Below, piece by piece: positions 1 to 13,116 of a stretch of DNA of 64,000 nucleotides. The stretch comes from Epiperipatus broadwayi (taxonomy: Eukaryota > Onychophora > Udeonychophora > Euonychophora > Peripatidae): contig JAQFVV010012395.1 in assembly GCA_028023455.1 (NCBI GenBank), positions 10,722,154-10,786,153 of the forward strand, given 5' to 3'. Within the stretch, counting starts at the first letter, position 1. Every line of letters starts with the position of its first letter. The notes below the pieces were generated by a model. That model saw nothing but the letters and a program-made list of their open reading frames with translations, was not told where the DNA came from and did no database searches. The position numbers and the translations under genes are program-made.

Positions 1-78
1 AAAACTATTGCAGCCAAATTAGTTGTATTTATAATTGTATATTAACCAATTTATTATATGAAAGCAAGATTTGAACTT

Positions 79-84
79 TTTATT
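79..84 (-). terminator. Poly(A) signal AATAAA
   Basis: TTTATT on the + strand reads AATAAA on the minus strand, 6 bases downstream of the TGA of the terminal exon at 91-329. The motif is common by chance in DNA this A+T-rich. Its position supports the exon call but does not prove it. Confidence 0.35.
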
Positions 85-90
85 GCTGAA

Positions 91-329
91 TCATAAAGGC
101 GTTATAAAAAATTTATGTAAGGATGCATCATAAAATTCTAAAAACATAGCAAAATCATAAGCCCAATGAATATGTTCTTTTACTTGCTTATGATGGAATA
201 AATGAACAATAACAGATTCTTTATAAATTATTGTATGATGAGATAGTTTATGGTTTTCAGATAAAATATTTTTTAATTCAAGTTCATACAATATTTCATT
301 TGTGAATGACTGCTGGTATGATGATGAAC
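91..329 (-). CDS. Probable 3'-terminal exon of an unidentified gene
   Basis: On the minus strand a continuous frame of 78 codons runs from an acceptor-like TTTTAG (its AG at 331-330) to a TGA at 93-91. It enters with two bases of a split codon, then reads SSSYQQSFTNEILYEL and ends LHKFFITPL. The composition is protein-like (Trp, His, Tyr and acidic residues, mixed codons) rather than the Lys/Asn/Ile/Phe/Leu mix of chance ORFs here. There is no transmembrane segment or motif I recognise. An AATAAA lies 6 bases after the stop, as expected of a terminal exon. The rest of the gene would lie to the right on the minus strand, but I found no other exon. It could also be a fragment of a retroposed gene. 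I do not recognise the family. Confidence 0.45.
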
Positions 330-331
330 CT

Positions 332-2499
332 AAAATTGCATTTTGAATGAAAGTCTTTTAGTTTTGTTTTAATAATGCTTTTTCTATATATGACAGTCTT
401 TTGATTAGCAATTTGATGTATAAGATTGACTATCTCATTGATGTTGACATAGTATATTTGTAGATATATTTATATCTATAAGTTAGCATGGAATCTCACA
501 ATAGTGATCGTGCCATTGAATGATCTTAAGATTCAACTCCAAGTAGAACATATCATTTTACAACTTGTTCCCTCAAAATCTATCTGAATTAACCAGTTGT
601 ACCTATTTTCTATTACCAGATAATTTTTCATAGCTAAATATTCATATCTTTACAAATTTATATCATAGCTTTTGTTCTGAAAATACTTTTTTTTTAATGT
701 TTTGTAGGGTTTTGTGCTATTCATTTTTATATATGTATCAAATGTGTACATACTTTGGTGATCAAATGGTGAGAAATAGCACAATAAAGAAAAATAGCAT
801 AACTCCATAGTATAAACTTTAATTTCTTGATTATTTAAATAAAATTTTAAAAAATTTAAAATTTAGGACATCTCTAGATAATGCTCCGTGGTCTTTATGA
901 CAGTAATAATGACAGACTTAGTAATTGAGGGTTCCTAAACCAATTCTCAACTAAGAAAAGTAAAAAGAAAATTCACTTTGCTCAAATGAATCTTACTGTT
1001 CGTGCTAAATTTACATTATATACGTTGAAACAGTAAGATTCATATTCGAATCTTAAGTTTCACTTTATTCTGTCGTCTCTCACTGACCGGTCTATCCCGC
1101 CCAAATTTAAACTTTTTGGTATCGAATTGTGTGTGTAGCAATATTAAAAATGTATAAATATATGTAGAATTCAGCATAAACATGCACACATTTCGATCTC
1201 AAATTAAAGGCAATAAATAGGGATAAAATTATATAATTTAGATTTCTTTTAGTTATATAATTTTGTATAGTTTTAATCATTTATTTTGGATTATAAAGTT
1301 CGTATTTATTGCTTTGTTTAAATTTCGTTTAATAATAATTCTAAAAAAAAAGCTGATGTAATATTTAATTAAAAGTTTAAATGATCTTATGTTCCCTTTT
1401 TGTCTTTGAAATTTAAAAGCATCGGTCAATGATAGATAATAGATTAATTAAAGAAAAATTCCCCAAAATGTAATTAGTAAATGTAAACAATAGAACGGCA
1501 GCTTTTTTTTAAATTAAAACCAACAAAATGCATTGATTATCCTCAGGACAGATTAAGTAGAACCTAAAAATACCTTAACAAAAATGTGAAAGATCAAGAT
1601 AAAAAAAGAGGCCATCTTAAGACTTGCTGGAAACATTCGCTTAAACTTTAGCTTTGCTCTCGATCACTGAGAGTCTCCAAAATATAAAAATAATTTGTTC
1701 CTGCCAAGGTATGACCGAGTAAAGCACCTAGATTATTCTCGATTGGGAGATGGCCTATCGGATGCCGAACTTTCCATTGCCCGTCATAAATTCACCATGA
1801 AGATCTGCTGCCTGAAATAAATGAGAAAGCTGCTGCTGCTGTTAAAATAAATGAAACATCTAAACACAAGAAAGAACTGCTAATCACAAACCTTTTGCTA
1901 CTAAACTAATGGAATCAGAAAACTTCTTATAAAACAGGTACCTGTCTGTGTTCAAACTCGAGTACTCTAATAACATGCTATAGCTCTTCTTCATATTACT
2001 TGTCTAAATTATAAAATGTAAAAACTATCATTTGTATAACTAAAATTGAATAATTAATTTAATGTGTAAATTTCTCTAATAATCTAGCTTACCTCACTCT
2101 ATCTTTCTTGAGTGAGTATTTCTAAAATCTACCTTTTATCTATATTTATTATTTAATTATTGCATGCACATAATTGTCTCAATTTTCAAAGTTTAAATCT
2201 ATGATCGCTTGAAATAGTGAGTGCGTGTCAGATTTCATTAACATTACTTTCATAAATAATTTAATTTTCATATAAACCGACACGCATTCAATGCTTCATT
2301 GATTGTAATGCAGGGGTCTACTACTTCGCAAATGGCTGGCATATTAGTTGTAATAACTCCCAGTTTATATATGTTTCGTATTTATTAAATCTTAATGAAT
2401 AATTCTAGAAAATTACATTTCTTTGAGAGTCGCCAAAGTTCTTTAGTAAATGTTGATAATGTAGGGCCGAGTTAGAAACCTATTTAAATCGTATCATAA
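332..2499. other. A+T-rich non-coding DNA with a less AT-rich patch
   Basis: I found no exon-like frame here. Most of it is low-complexity A+T. The stretch around 1560-1860 is less AT-rich and contains a short GCTGCTGCTGCT run (about 1830-1842). It looks like old transposon debris, but I could not assign it. If the terminal exon at 91-329 is real, part of this is that gene's intron. Confidence 0.4.
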
Positions 2500-2960
2500 T
2501 CGTTAATACATGATACATGTGTTACGTTTTAGAGACGTGATGACCCATTCCGCCATGAAATTTCCGGATTCTTCAGGGTTAAAATTAACCCCAGTCCTAC
2601 ACAAGCGGACATAATGGTGCTCCCGTAGGATTTGACGACGTCACGCAGCCAGCCGGCAAACCGACATGGACCGTTTGTCCCTGGTTATGCTTATGTGACA
2701 CCTTACTTTATCGGGCCAATGGCAGAGACCAGCCCGACATTCTTATAAACTCATTCACGGCATTGCAGTTTCGATATACTGCCATTTCTTATCGCCTTTC
2801 TAAAGCGTATCACGTGTTCCTTTCTTAATTTTATTATTCTATATATCACTCCGCCTCTGCATTATCTTCGTAATTCACTCTCAAATAAAGGTTTGCCCTT
2901 AGTAATAAATAAATATTTTAATTAAATAAATATATGTCCGCCGCTACTTTTAAATCTTAC
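2500..2960 (+). mobile_element. LTR-like block with CCAAT, TATA and poly(A) signals
   Basis: A clearly less AT-rich island carries, in order on the + strand, GGGCCAAT (CCAAT at 2716-2720), TATAAA at 2744-2749 and AATAAA at 2884-2889. This promoter-to-poly(A) order within about 170 bp is typical of an LTR. No coding frame accompanies it and I could not fix terminal TG/CA ends or a target-site duplication. A solo or truncated LTR is the best guess; an unrelated promoter is the alternative. Confidence 0.35.
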
Positions 2961-3190
2961 TTTAGAGTCCTGCATTGCAAAGATATAAATCCCTCCAGGC
3001 ATGCATTAGAAATACTTACTCGAGAGTTTTAGGTGGCTAGATTACGCCTTCAAATAAGTGAATTCCATTTGTAAACATTACAGTATCGGAAATACCGCTA
3101 CTGAAGTCCGCAATATAAAATAATGTCTAAATAAATAAATGTATTCTTTAAAATATAATCATGTCGCAAATCCCGCTACTGAAGCTTTGA
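2931..3190. repeat. Degenerate ~77-bp repeat with core CCGCTACT
   Basis: The core CCGCTACT recurs at 2941, 3095 and 3173. The spacings are about 154 and 78 bp, that is two and one periods of about 77 bp. The last two copies share CCGCTACTGAAG, and A+T-rich spacers with AAATAAAT separate them. It adjoins the LTR-like block and may belong to it. Confidence 0.4.
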
Positions 3191-3249
3191 ATCCACAAAA
3201 TATTATTAGTAAATGATTGTTTTATTAAAATGTATTAATAAATAATTTT

Positions 3250-6200
3250 AAACTATACGTCTGCAGCTACATTTCATTTATTCGATACCCATTCTATATA
3301 ATATTTCCTCGATTATGTAAATATGAATGTTTAATTAATATTAGTTTGATTATTGGCTAACTCGAAAATAAAATCATGAATCTCTTGCATATCCCTGACC
3401 ACCGTGCCTAAAGAAATATTTACTAATGTCGCATCAGATGCGTTGTTTCATGGATTGTATTGTGGAACCGATAAACTATGTTCGAACTCAGTACCACGGA
3501 TGGCTTCGCTACCTCGATGGTGCTGCTATTCTGTGTGGTGGTCGAGTTGTGCACTATGTTTACGAGTCACACGTTTTCTGACTGTTACAACATGTTCTAA
3601 CATCATTATTTCCTGAAAAAATAACCTTGCAATTATTTTTAGTTTTTACCATAATAAAGATAAACAACTGGGGAAATAGATGAGATATGTAATAGAAAAC
3701 AAATGGACAAAAATTTGATGCCAAATCATTACTGAACAAAGAACAATGGAGAATTAGCCTATTATCTTCTTTTTTCAAAGGGCTACTCTAAGATAAGTTA
3801 TGCTGTTAGAAGTCTGAAGTTCATATTAATTAAGGCCTAGTATAAATATAAAAATAAAAAAATTTTTTTTTTTTTTTTAAATTATTGCAATGTTTTTGTT
3901 ATAAAAAAATTAATTATTATTTTAGAAAATAAATGACTAAAATTCAAGCATCTACTATATCTCCAAACATAAATGCAGCTTTGACTTTAGGCATATGAAA
4001 TTTTTTTTTTAATAAAATTACATATAAGTAGATCTATTATTTCAATGTGATGCAAATAATTATTGATATGTTGCTATCTCAGGTATGAGTGCCCTTTGCT
4101 TTGCTATTTTAACTTTTGTCTATGAGAGAAGTCTTCATTAAATGTCTACTGTAAAAAACAATTTCATATACTATACTATTTAAAGAAGAGATGTTATTCC
4201 TGTAGTATGGATCCAACAAATATATCTCATGTTTTTCATTGACCCATTTCTGATCATGAACAGCTTAATTAATTGTTAGTGCAATGAAACTTTTAAAAAA
4301 ATAATATTCTATTAAGCAGCTTTGCTTGAATTTTGATTTTGTTGTTTCCAGCTATTTCAGACATTAATTATAGAACCAAACAAAAGCTGATAGAATGTCC
4401 AGATTGTATTTAAGAAATTGATTTTTAATAATAAATGTAAGAGCTATTCACATTTATATGAAACACATTATCTTAAATAGTCAAATCCTCCATTATTATT
4501 CTTTAACATCAAACAAATTACATAGACAACTGCAAAGCATTTTATATCATATCCATATAGTTCAACTGTAAGATATAAAATAGTTTCTCTGTGTCATATT
4601 ATAACTTTAGCTCCCTAGTAGAGAAAGTTGTATTTTTTTTTTTCATGTGAAAATGGAATATCACATAGTCCCTAAGCTGTGCACTTATTACTTTACATTT
4701 TTATATCAAATAAACTCAAAGTGTGATAATTTGTCAAACAAAATCTATTACTATGTTGAGGCTATAGCCTTAATGAATATTATTTACTATGTTAATTATT
4801 TTTGTTTGTAACTGAATTGGTTTGGTTGTTCAGAGAATTCAACAGTTGGGAATAACATTTTTTATCTTTTAGAAAAGAATTAGTGAGATTCTTTAAAATT
4901 ATAATTTTTTAATGGGTATTTTATTCAATACTAAGATTTTTTTTCTTTACTAAAATGAAGATATTTTTCACATATCAAGAAATTAATTTTTTAAAATTTT
5001 TTGAGATCTGCAGGTGTGTATATTTATATAAAAGTTTTGTGTGTGTGTGCCAACTGCCTTTTTTAATGTATTCGTATAAAATGTAAATTTTCATAGAAAA
5101 ATGTTAACAAATGTAAAGTAGCAATATTTTTGTAAAAAACAAATTTAGAAGCAAAATTCTATCAAAATGTTTATTTTACAAAAAAATATTTGACATCTGC
5201 CAAAAAAAATTTTTTTTTAAGAAAATCCTTCTGGGGAAAAGCTGACATCTAGCGGTTTTATCTTAAAATATTGGTATTTTATCAATTAAATGTTTGCTTG
5301 CCTATCATTATTTTTATTGTTGATATTGATTCAGATAACTAAACATTTACATTAAATTTCGAGAAAGGATGAGAGGAAGGTGGGGGTATTTCACGTAGGC
5401 TTTTTTATTTCAATATAATAAATTTAAAATTACAACTGCTGATTTTATCATTAATGCCATTATTTAATTGTCTAGCCAATATTGTTGTCTTATTACCCAT
5501 TAATATGTTTAAGTCATGTACATGCTTTTCTGAAGATATCATATTGGTTTTATTTTGCAATTTCCACATTTTTGTTTGGTTAAGTGTTCCCTAATTGTTG
5601 ATTATTGCAACTAATAAAGAATAATGTTAGTCAATTCTCAGATAATTTTCAGTCATCCCAAGTGATAAAAATTATTAATTATGTTATTGGTTCAATGACT
5701 TTATTATTCTTCCCTCTAAAAGTTAATGAGGAAGCATTAAGCCATTTATCATCAGAAGATAATGTAAAAAGATTGCTGTTGATAGAACTATCCTGCATCT
5801 TATTTATCCATAGACCATCTGTAATCTTATACTAATCATCTGAAAATTTTTAAATCTCTTAACTATATATTTCAACATCAAATATATAGACATAATCTTT
5901 TTGAAAAAAGAAATAGTATATAAATATATAATGAGCAAGCAGAATAACACAAGTTTGTCTTTTTTTTTTTTACTTTGAATAAGGCCAATATGAAGAAGGT
6001 GATAATGGAAAATGTTTTGACAAATTCTATCAGTATTTTATTTTTAAGTAAAACATCACATCATATGTGGAATTTCCTGAATGTAGAACTTCAAATATTA
6101 TGGGATAGTTTATAAAAAGCAAGAGCAAAATATTAATAATGGAAACAAAAATGAAGTTCTATATATGTATTAAAAGCATTAATCAAATTATTAAGTTTAC

Positions 6201-8100
6201 ACATTTGAAACTAAATTATGTAAACTGTACATGGAAACTAACCAAGTGTTCACATACATAAATGTTATAATGTCTATTGCTGAACTCATCACAGTCTATC
6301 ATCAGTGTATTTGAAATATTTGCTCAAGAGAATATAAACTAAAGTTTGATTTCATAATATAAACTAAATACAATTGATTTCATAAAAAAGACAAAATATT
6401 CTGATATGAAATTATAAATAATGAATATCTAGCAATGTATTTTTACAAAAACAGATTATAGTTCGTTTAATAATTTTGATAAGATTAATTTTTAAAATAT
6501 ATAAATTATTAAAATAAGTAAGTTTGGGAAAGACATTTTGATTCAACTATACCTTGATAAAGAAAAAAATAATGTTTAGAAAATAATAATATAATTGACA
6601 ATGAGAATAAAATTTGTTGTTAGTCTTTTAATTTTTGTTTGTAATAAATTGGTCCAAAATATTTTGAATGTTGGGTAAAGAAAAGGTTTATTATATGTAT
6701 TTATTTTTATTAAATATAGCATTTAATCTAGCACTCTTGGGTTGGCCGGGTATGCTGCAGTATTTATTGATGATAAATATTTCACTTGTTTCTGGTTTTC
6801 TAAACTGAAAGCACACTCAGCTATGTTTAATAAAAATAATTAACTTTTTCTTTAGCCAACATTCAAAATGTTTTGGCTAATAAAAATAAGAGTATCTTAA
6901 AACTTATAATTTTATATTAAAAATTGTTATTATAAAAAATTTGAAATATAGAACTATTTTACCTAGATTTTTGGATAAATAAACGGTTTATATTTACATT
7001 TAATAAATGTTCAAATCTAAGATTTAATCTTTTTTATAAAAATTTTCTTTTTGCATTATACTTCAGCTATTAGTAAATATGTTGTGGCATGCTAAAATTA
7101 AAATTGACAGCAGTTTCTTTTAACAATTTTTTCAGTTTATAGTTTAAACTGGGCAACTGTATATTTTGTAAATTTCTTTGTAGCTTGTAATTTAAATTAG
7201 GTACCAACTACTATGATGTAAAAATTTGTTTTTTAAAGTTTTCTATAGATATTAATTTTATGTAGATTTTATTCTTTCATGAAGTAATGATTATTTGACG
7301 AATAATAAATGTCAATCTTGAAGTTGCAGTTCAGCAAATGATCCAAAAGAGAGATATCATAGCCAAATGTTATTTCAGGAGCAATAGCAACATGAGTAAT
7401 TGTATCATCAGGCTTTGTAGATGAAGTTACAAAGATTGATTGGTTAATTCATTTTCATTGGCTTCTACAGACCAGTAGGCTTTCTGATTTTCTGCCTATA
7501 CATTCAACTGCTTTGACTAAACAAACTTTGATATTTTTTCTTTTATAATCTATCATTCTTTATTTTTATTATTATTATTATTTATAGAACAACAAGTCTC
7601 TATTCTACAACTATTATTTAAATAATATATAAATGTAGCTTAATTAAAGATAAGTGATAATTAATCTTAAGACATAGACAAACTTCATTTGCAAAATAAC
7701 ATATTTACAAAGATAAAAATATTTGATAACAGATTAATTCAATAATTGCCTCCTTTTTTATTCTGGTTGGAATTCTACTTTTGAAAAACAAAATAAAAGA
7801 AAATATAAAATCATAAGAAATTTTCTGTTAACTTTATTACAATTCAGATTCTTGTACAATGTTGTATATACTAAAATTATTCTGCATGTTAAATATTTAA
7901 TTATCTTATGAATGAAAGTATAGTCAGTAAGATCGATTTGTGGCAGAAAAGTAGACATTACCTTACATATTCAGCTAACAGTTCATCTAAAAGAAAATGG
8001 CAACAAAAAGGAATATTTTATAGCCATGTTATATTATAAGAAAGACTGCTAATTCTTATGTTTACTAAATTTATTATGAGAAATATTACGGTTTTCTTAA
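3250..8100. other. Long A+T-rich non-coding stretch
   Basis: I see no coding exon. Frames of 60-76 codons here (for example 5605-5835) are rich in Leu/Ile/Phe/Asn/Lys and lack splice context, so I treat them as chance. The segment 3400-3600 is less AT-rich and ends in an ACTGTTACAACATG tail resembling the tails of the dispersed repeats near 17.5 and 29.7 kb. Confidence 0.5.
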
Positions 8101-8103
8101 CAA

Positions 8104-8200
8104 TTTAACCCACTGGATAGAGTGCAGACTTAAGAACTAAAGGTTTGTGAATTAATTTCTAAATTAGAAGCAGTTGTAAAAACGGGGGGGGGGGGATCCC
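8104..8200 (+). mobile_element. Decayed tRNA-derived SINE fragment
   Basis: The order CACTGGATAGAGTG, then GACTTAAGAACTAAAGG, then TTTGTGAATTAATTTC resembles a tRNA-like SINE head: A-box region, anticodon arm, B-box region. Both boxes carry mismatches. A run of ten G follows at about 8184-8193. A related remnant with GCAGACTTAAGAACC lies at about 35215-35235 in a Cbl intron. No clean ends are visible. Confidence 0.35.
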
Positions 8201-9700
8201 AATTTGAATAACTGAATAACACTCTTTATACTCACATATAATTGGCTTCTTAAAAATCTGATCATGTGGTAAATAATTAAAATTTACTTGTGTTCTGTGT
8301 TAAAAAATTAGAATTTTGCATTTAAATGTTTTTAATTAGATGAAATATGTTTATCATTTGTTTTTAAAGTTTAATGTGGTAAGGAAATAATAAACTTTTA
8401 CTGATTATTTATCATTAATGAATGTTATGGTGTTTTTTTATATATGACCCAATAATTATATTCCAGATTTTTTTTTATTTTTAATTCAAACTGAAAACTG
8501 CTCTCTTTAGCAGAAACCATGGGTTTTCATTACATTATTATATTTTTTTTTTTTCATTGTATTCTTGAATTCATTTTATTGCAAAATTTATGTAACTTAA
8601 TGGTATAAGGGATTTAAATTTAGCACATAATTGAAGGTGCTAAAATATATTAAATGTGTGGTAAGTCATGACAAAACTATATCTCCAATGTTAATTAAGT
8701 ATTATCATTTGATCTTGTCCTATTGTTTCACTTCCCATTCAAGCACATAGCTAAATATACATTAATTAGAAAATTTAATTGAAACTCAATCAAGTTATAA
8801 ATCACAAAGGAATCATTGCATATCCAATCAAAAAGTGATTAATCTTTAATCTAATGACTAACCAATAATAATTATTAAAAAAAACCCTACCATCTTTTAT
8901 TTTAACTTTAGCTCACTAAATTCAGATTTTTTAATTTTTTTAAAAAATTTTCTTTTGTGCTTATATGCAGTTATATAAGAAATGATTTTTTTTTTAGCAA
9001 GAATTAAGATTAAAAGGCTACAGAAAGTAGCAAATTACATCTAATTTAAAAAATTTTGTATGATTTGTAAATAGCTAGACTTTGGCAATCTTGAATTTTT
9101 CAAAAAATCTAAAAATGCTCAAAAATATGTGTATATTGTCATCATTTGTGGAAAGATTCATTATGGGATCACATTTTTTATTATTATTGAAAGATATACA
9201 GCCAGAAAAACTAAACAAGTAAAGAACAAATAGGAATTTTAATTCAAAATTAAATTTTTTAAACAATGCCATAAATACTATTATGACAAAGTAAACTAAT
9301 TAACTTACGGGGGATGGTGGGCAAGAACAAATATTATGTGTGATAGTATCAACAAATCATTCTTGATAAAGAATTATAATAAAGTGCTACCAATGGAGCA
9401 TTTGTAATTCACCAAGGTAAGAATTTGGGATATAGGCATAACAAGTTTGTCAAATCTCTTGAATACTTAAAGAATAGAGCAGAATCTTTAGAATGAGGAA
9501 TTTTACTTTAGCCATTTCAAATATCTTGTAATTAACCATAACTTCCCCAAGCCAACAATAATCATTGTATTCATATTATAAACTCACTTATTTCTGCTAG
9601 TTAGAGAACTTAGTTTAAAACTTCTGACAATGAAAATATATATGATTTCTTACTCTTGAAAAATATTTTTAATAATATTTTATCTGATAGAAGAAAAAAT
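8201..9700. other. A+T-rich non-coding DNA
   Basis: No exon or recognisable element seen. It contains poly(T) tracts and a G-rich spot at about 9309-9320. Confidence 0.5.
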
Positions 9701-9726
9701 CAACAGAATTTATGAATGCCTGGTAT

Positions 9727-11350
9727 TCATGCCATCACTCTTATTCTGGAATGTGTGTGTGTGTGTGTTTTTTTTTTTGAAAAATAAAAAGAATTCCATG
9801 GACTCAATATTGGACTTATTCCAGTGTAAACAACTGAAAACATGTCACAATTTGTTCTTAATAGTGTTGCAATAAACAACTTTTCTATGAATCTTTTCTT
9901 ACTCTTCATGGTTTCTTCTTCTCCATCCCAGATCATCAGTACTGCTTTACTGTAATCTATTTGCATAGAAAAGCCATTCCCCTTGATTTCAAAATCATTT
10001 TTATAAATTGGTAAAAATTTGAATTGTTTTTTTTTTTTTTTAACTGCATAGCAAAACTATCTAAAAAGTTGTACATCTTTTTCAAATTCTGATATCAGTC
10101 CTTATTTTAGATATATTTAAAGAAAAAAAAGTACTGCAGCCTATGTCATGTTTAAATTATTTAGATACACAAACATGATTCTTATAGTAGACTGCTATTG
10201 GAAAAATTGTTGCTTGCTCGTAAAAAGACTGATCTTATTCTGTAAAACAAAGGCAAAATTTTTTTGCAAAAGCAAATGATATTGCAGCCTCTGTTGTTTT
10301 TTAAGTAATTGTAATGGTCTTGGTTATAAAATAATGTCTTTTTAGAACCAACAATTGTTTACATAAGGATTCCACAAACTCTTGTGGTTTTGGTGAATAT
10401 TTCAAATGTACATCTGCCAAAAGTTACCTATTGTTGGTACATAATATGATATATCATTTCTTTTTCAAGCCTCATATTTAACTCTTGTTCAAAATATTCC
10501 ATTCCAGACATGAAGCATTATCATTGAAGTAGCATGCTGTATCTACTTCATCAAGCATTGTCTTTACCATCAGTAAGCCTAATGTTCTTCAATTTGACAA
10601 CTTATATCATAAATTTCATATTATATGTTGTGGTAGCACAGACGAAAGGAGTATCGATCTCTCCAGCTAAGATAAGCAAACTTTGAAAATCCTAAATTTT
10701 CAGCTGGATATTTTGTCATGAACAGCTAATATAGCTTCTTTATAAGTTAGATTATCAATTTTTTTTTTTTTTTGGGGGGTGTTTTCTAGTTTTATCACTT
10801 GTCTTGGTTATCACCATTGCACAAACTTTTTCAATTATAGATTTAAAAAAAAAACTTTTCAGGCTTTGAATTTGTTTCATTAAAGTTTTATTTTATTTTT
10901 TTACCAACTTATTGCTAACTCCAAATTCCTTTTTTTTTTTTTTTTTTTTAGCTTGTTCAACTTTTCGATGACTCAAGTAAAATTTGGATTTTCTTTGTTT
11001 GCACTTAGATTTCCTTTTCACATTTTTTTTCAATTGCCTTAACATTCTCTACGACACTTTCATATGCATCTTCACCTGCTCTAGTCATTTTCTCAGTTAA
11101 ATATCTTATCTGTATTAACTTTTTATTAAGCAAAATATTTCTGACCTTTTCTTAGCTATAGATGCCTCATGAAGACTACTAAGAGATTTATTGTAATATT
11201 CTTAAACTAACATCTAAGTCTATAAACTCTTCAGTTTTTTAACTATAATCTGATATACTGGGACTGAGCTATCGACTGTTTCCATATATTTATTTCTGGC
11301 TTCATTTGTTTTTTGTAATTATCATATATATTTATAGCCTTTTAAATTAT
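9727..11350 (-). pseudogene. Broken coding-like fragments, one coiled-coil-like
   Basis: Several minus-strand stretches read like decayed protein. At 11124-10957 a 56-codon piece begins KKLIQIRYLTEKMTRAGEDA and contains VENVKAIEKKCEKEI, a heptad-like charged helix; it has an in-frame TAA at 11007-11005 and ends at a TGA. At about 10570-10490 a piece reads MLDEVDTACYFNDNASCLEW. At 9966-9770 a frame reads MQIDYSKAVLMIWDGEEETM onwards. Frames shift between the pieces, so no single gene is intact. A coiled-coil protein of TRIM-like architecture is one possibility, but I see no RING, B-box or NHL sequence to support it. Confidence 0.3.
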
Positions 11351-11958
11351 ATCTGATAAAACAGATATCCATTATTTAACAGATCTGAGATTTTTTTTGG
11401 TGTTTTTCTGTTAATTGAGTTATAACAGAAAATCTTTGCACTTTTTACATATATTTTTAGCTATAATGAATTTCAAATCAATACACTCATTCCACATTAT
11501 TTGTATATGAACTACATAGACAGATTTTGTACAAATGTAAATTAATTATAATAAAACAAGGCAGTATTTATTATGCATATTCACTTCAAGAAAACCAAAA
11601 CAAAGGTATGTAATAGTTCTTAAACAATTCTGATATGTATGCTTACTTTATAACTGAATATTAGCTTACTATCTAGACTACCAGTTGCTATGTAAGTCCT
11701 TAAGACCAATGATGTAGCAATATAAACAAACAATATATTAAGAAATATATATATAACAATATTTATTTAACAACAATAATTATGAGGTAAAACAACATAA
11801 TGTAATAATCCATAAATATAAATAAGCTATAAATTATTCTCCAGTGAAATTGTTTTCTTTCACATCAGGAGTAAATCAATTATATATTTGGGCCATCAAA
11901 TTAAACCTCTAAGCTAAAATGAGCATATTTTTATAAATGCAAAGACGCAATTACCTTT

Positions 11959-12065
11959 TTTTTTCTTTCTTCATGCGTCAAAGCATCAGCCGGGAAGTGA
12001 ACCCGCAAACCTGGGACAACTGCTTATAAGGCAGTTGTGCTGACCACTCGACCACCAACGCTTGG
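11959..12065 (-). mobile_element. Retroposed tRNA or minimal SINE with TSDs
   Basis: The tRNA-like part is complement 12061-11983 (79 nt). The acceptor GCGTTGG pairs with CTGATGC using wobbles. TGGTCGAGTGG matches the Pol III A-box consensus exactly. The anticodon arm ACTGC-CTTATAA-GCAGT would read UAU. GGTTCACTTCC matches the B-box with one mismatch, and the outer T-stem pair is G-G. An A-rich tail (AAGAAAGAAAAAAAAA) follows instead of a T-run terminator. The unit lies between 13-bp near-repeats, cgcaattaccttt (11946-11958) and cacagttaccttt (12066-12078), differing at two sites. These are the marks of LINE-mediated retroposition, so I do not call it a working tRNA gene. Confidence 0.65.
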
Positions 12066-12079
12066 CACAGTTACCTTTT

Positions 12080-13116
12080 AGCTATTTAAATGTCCATTAT
12101 GGACAATATACAATTTCCATATATAAATAAATTATTAAAGTTTGCAATATAAGTGCTTGCATTGGCACACACAATTTATACATTTACTTAATATCTTTGC
12201 TACTAACTTCTCTGACAGTTTGGTTAATCTATTAATTATCTATTCCTGGTAATAACCATTTCTATATATAAACAAGTACTTCTCACTGTTATTCCATTTT
12301 TGACTGATTACTGCTTGTCAGTCTATTAATCACTTATCAGTGATCACTATTTACTGATCTCTTACCATTCTAATCCCCATTAGTCTGTCTGCACGAGGAG
12401 TTTATATAAATTCTGCTGATTTGTATGCAAATGTCTTTATTTGCATACAAATTCTATTTCAATTAAATCTGTAATTGGGACAATTTCTTTATAGATTTTT
12501 TGGAATAGTTTTCTACAAAGGAGAATCTCTTAGAAGTGAAGAAATCTACATGCTTATTTACAAAAATAAACTATCTTTATTTACATATATGTTTTTTTTT
12601 ATATATATACAGACATTCCGCATCTGCTTACTCATGTTCATTATGCATTATTGCTAATTATCTAACTTGTTAAAATTTGTTTCCAAGTTATTTTATCTTA
12701 TCCTCAGTGATAGTGTAGAAATTCCACTTTTGAATAAATTATGCTAAGATACATATGCTTTTTTGAGTTGTTGTTTTTTTTAATTAATTTAGGTTTATGA
12801 GAAATTGAAGATCAAAAAATATTACTTCATGACTTTGAAATTAAAATCCAAAAAATAAACGAGATATTACATAACCTCAAAGTCTAAAATACAACCACAA
12901 TCTGATAATACAAAATGATCAGATTCAAAATTGATAAAATATAATGACCTAACTGAAACATTGCTTTAAAAAAAACAATCAAATATTCTATAAAAATTTG
13001 ACATTTTATATTAAAATTATTTTTCAAATAAAAAAATATTTTAAAAAAATTGAGAAATACAAAGTTTATGTTTTTTCTTATATGTATTTTTTTTTTTTTT
13101 TTTTTTTAAACTATAG
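12080..13116. other. A+T-rich intronic sequence before the first Cbl exon seen
   Basis: No gene seen. It ends in a long T-run (about 13087-13107) and CTATAG, which form the polypyrimidine tract and acceptor of the exon starting at 13117. It is therefore inferred to be the 3' part of a Cbl intron whose start lies upstream. Confidence 0.5.
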
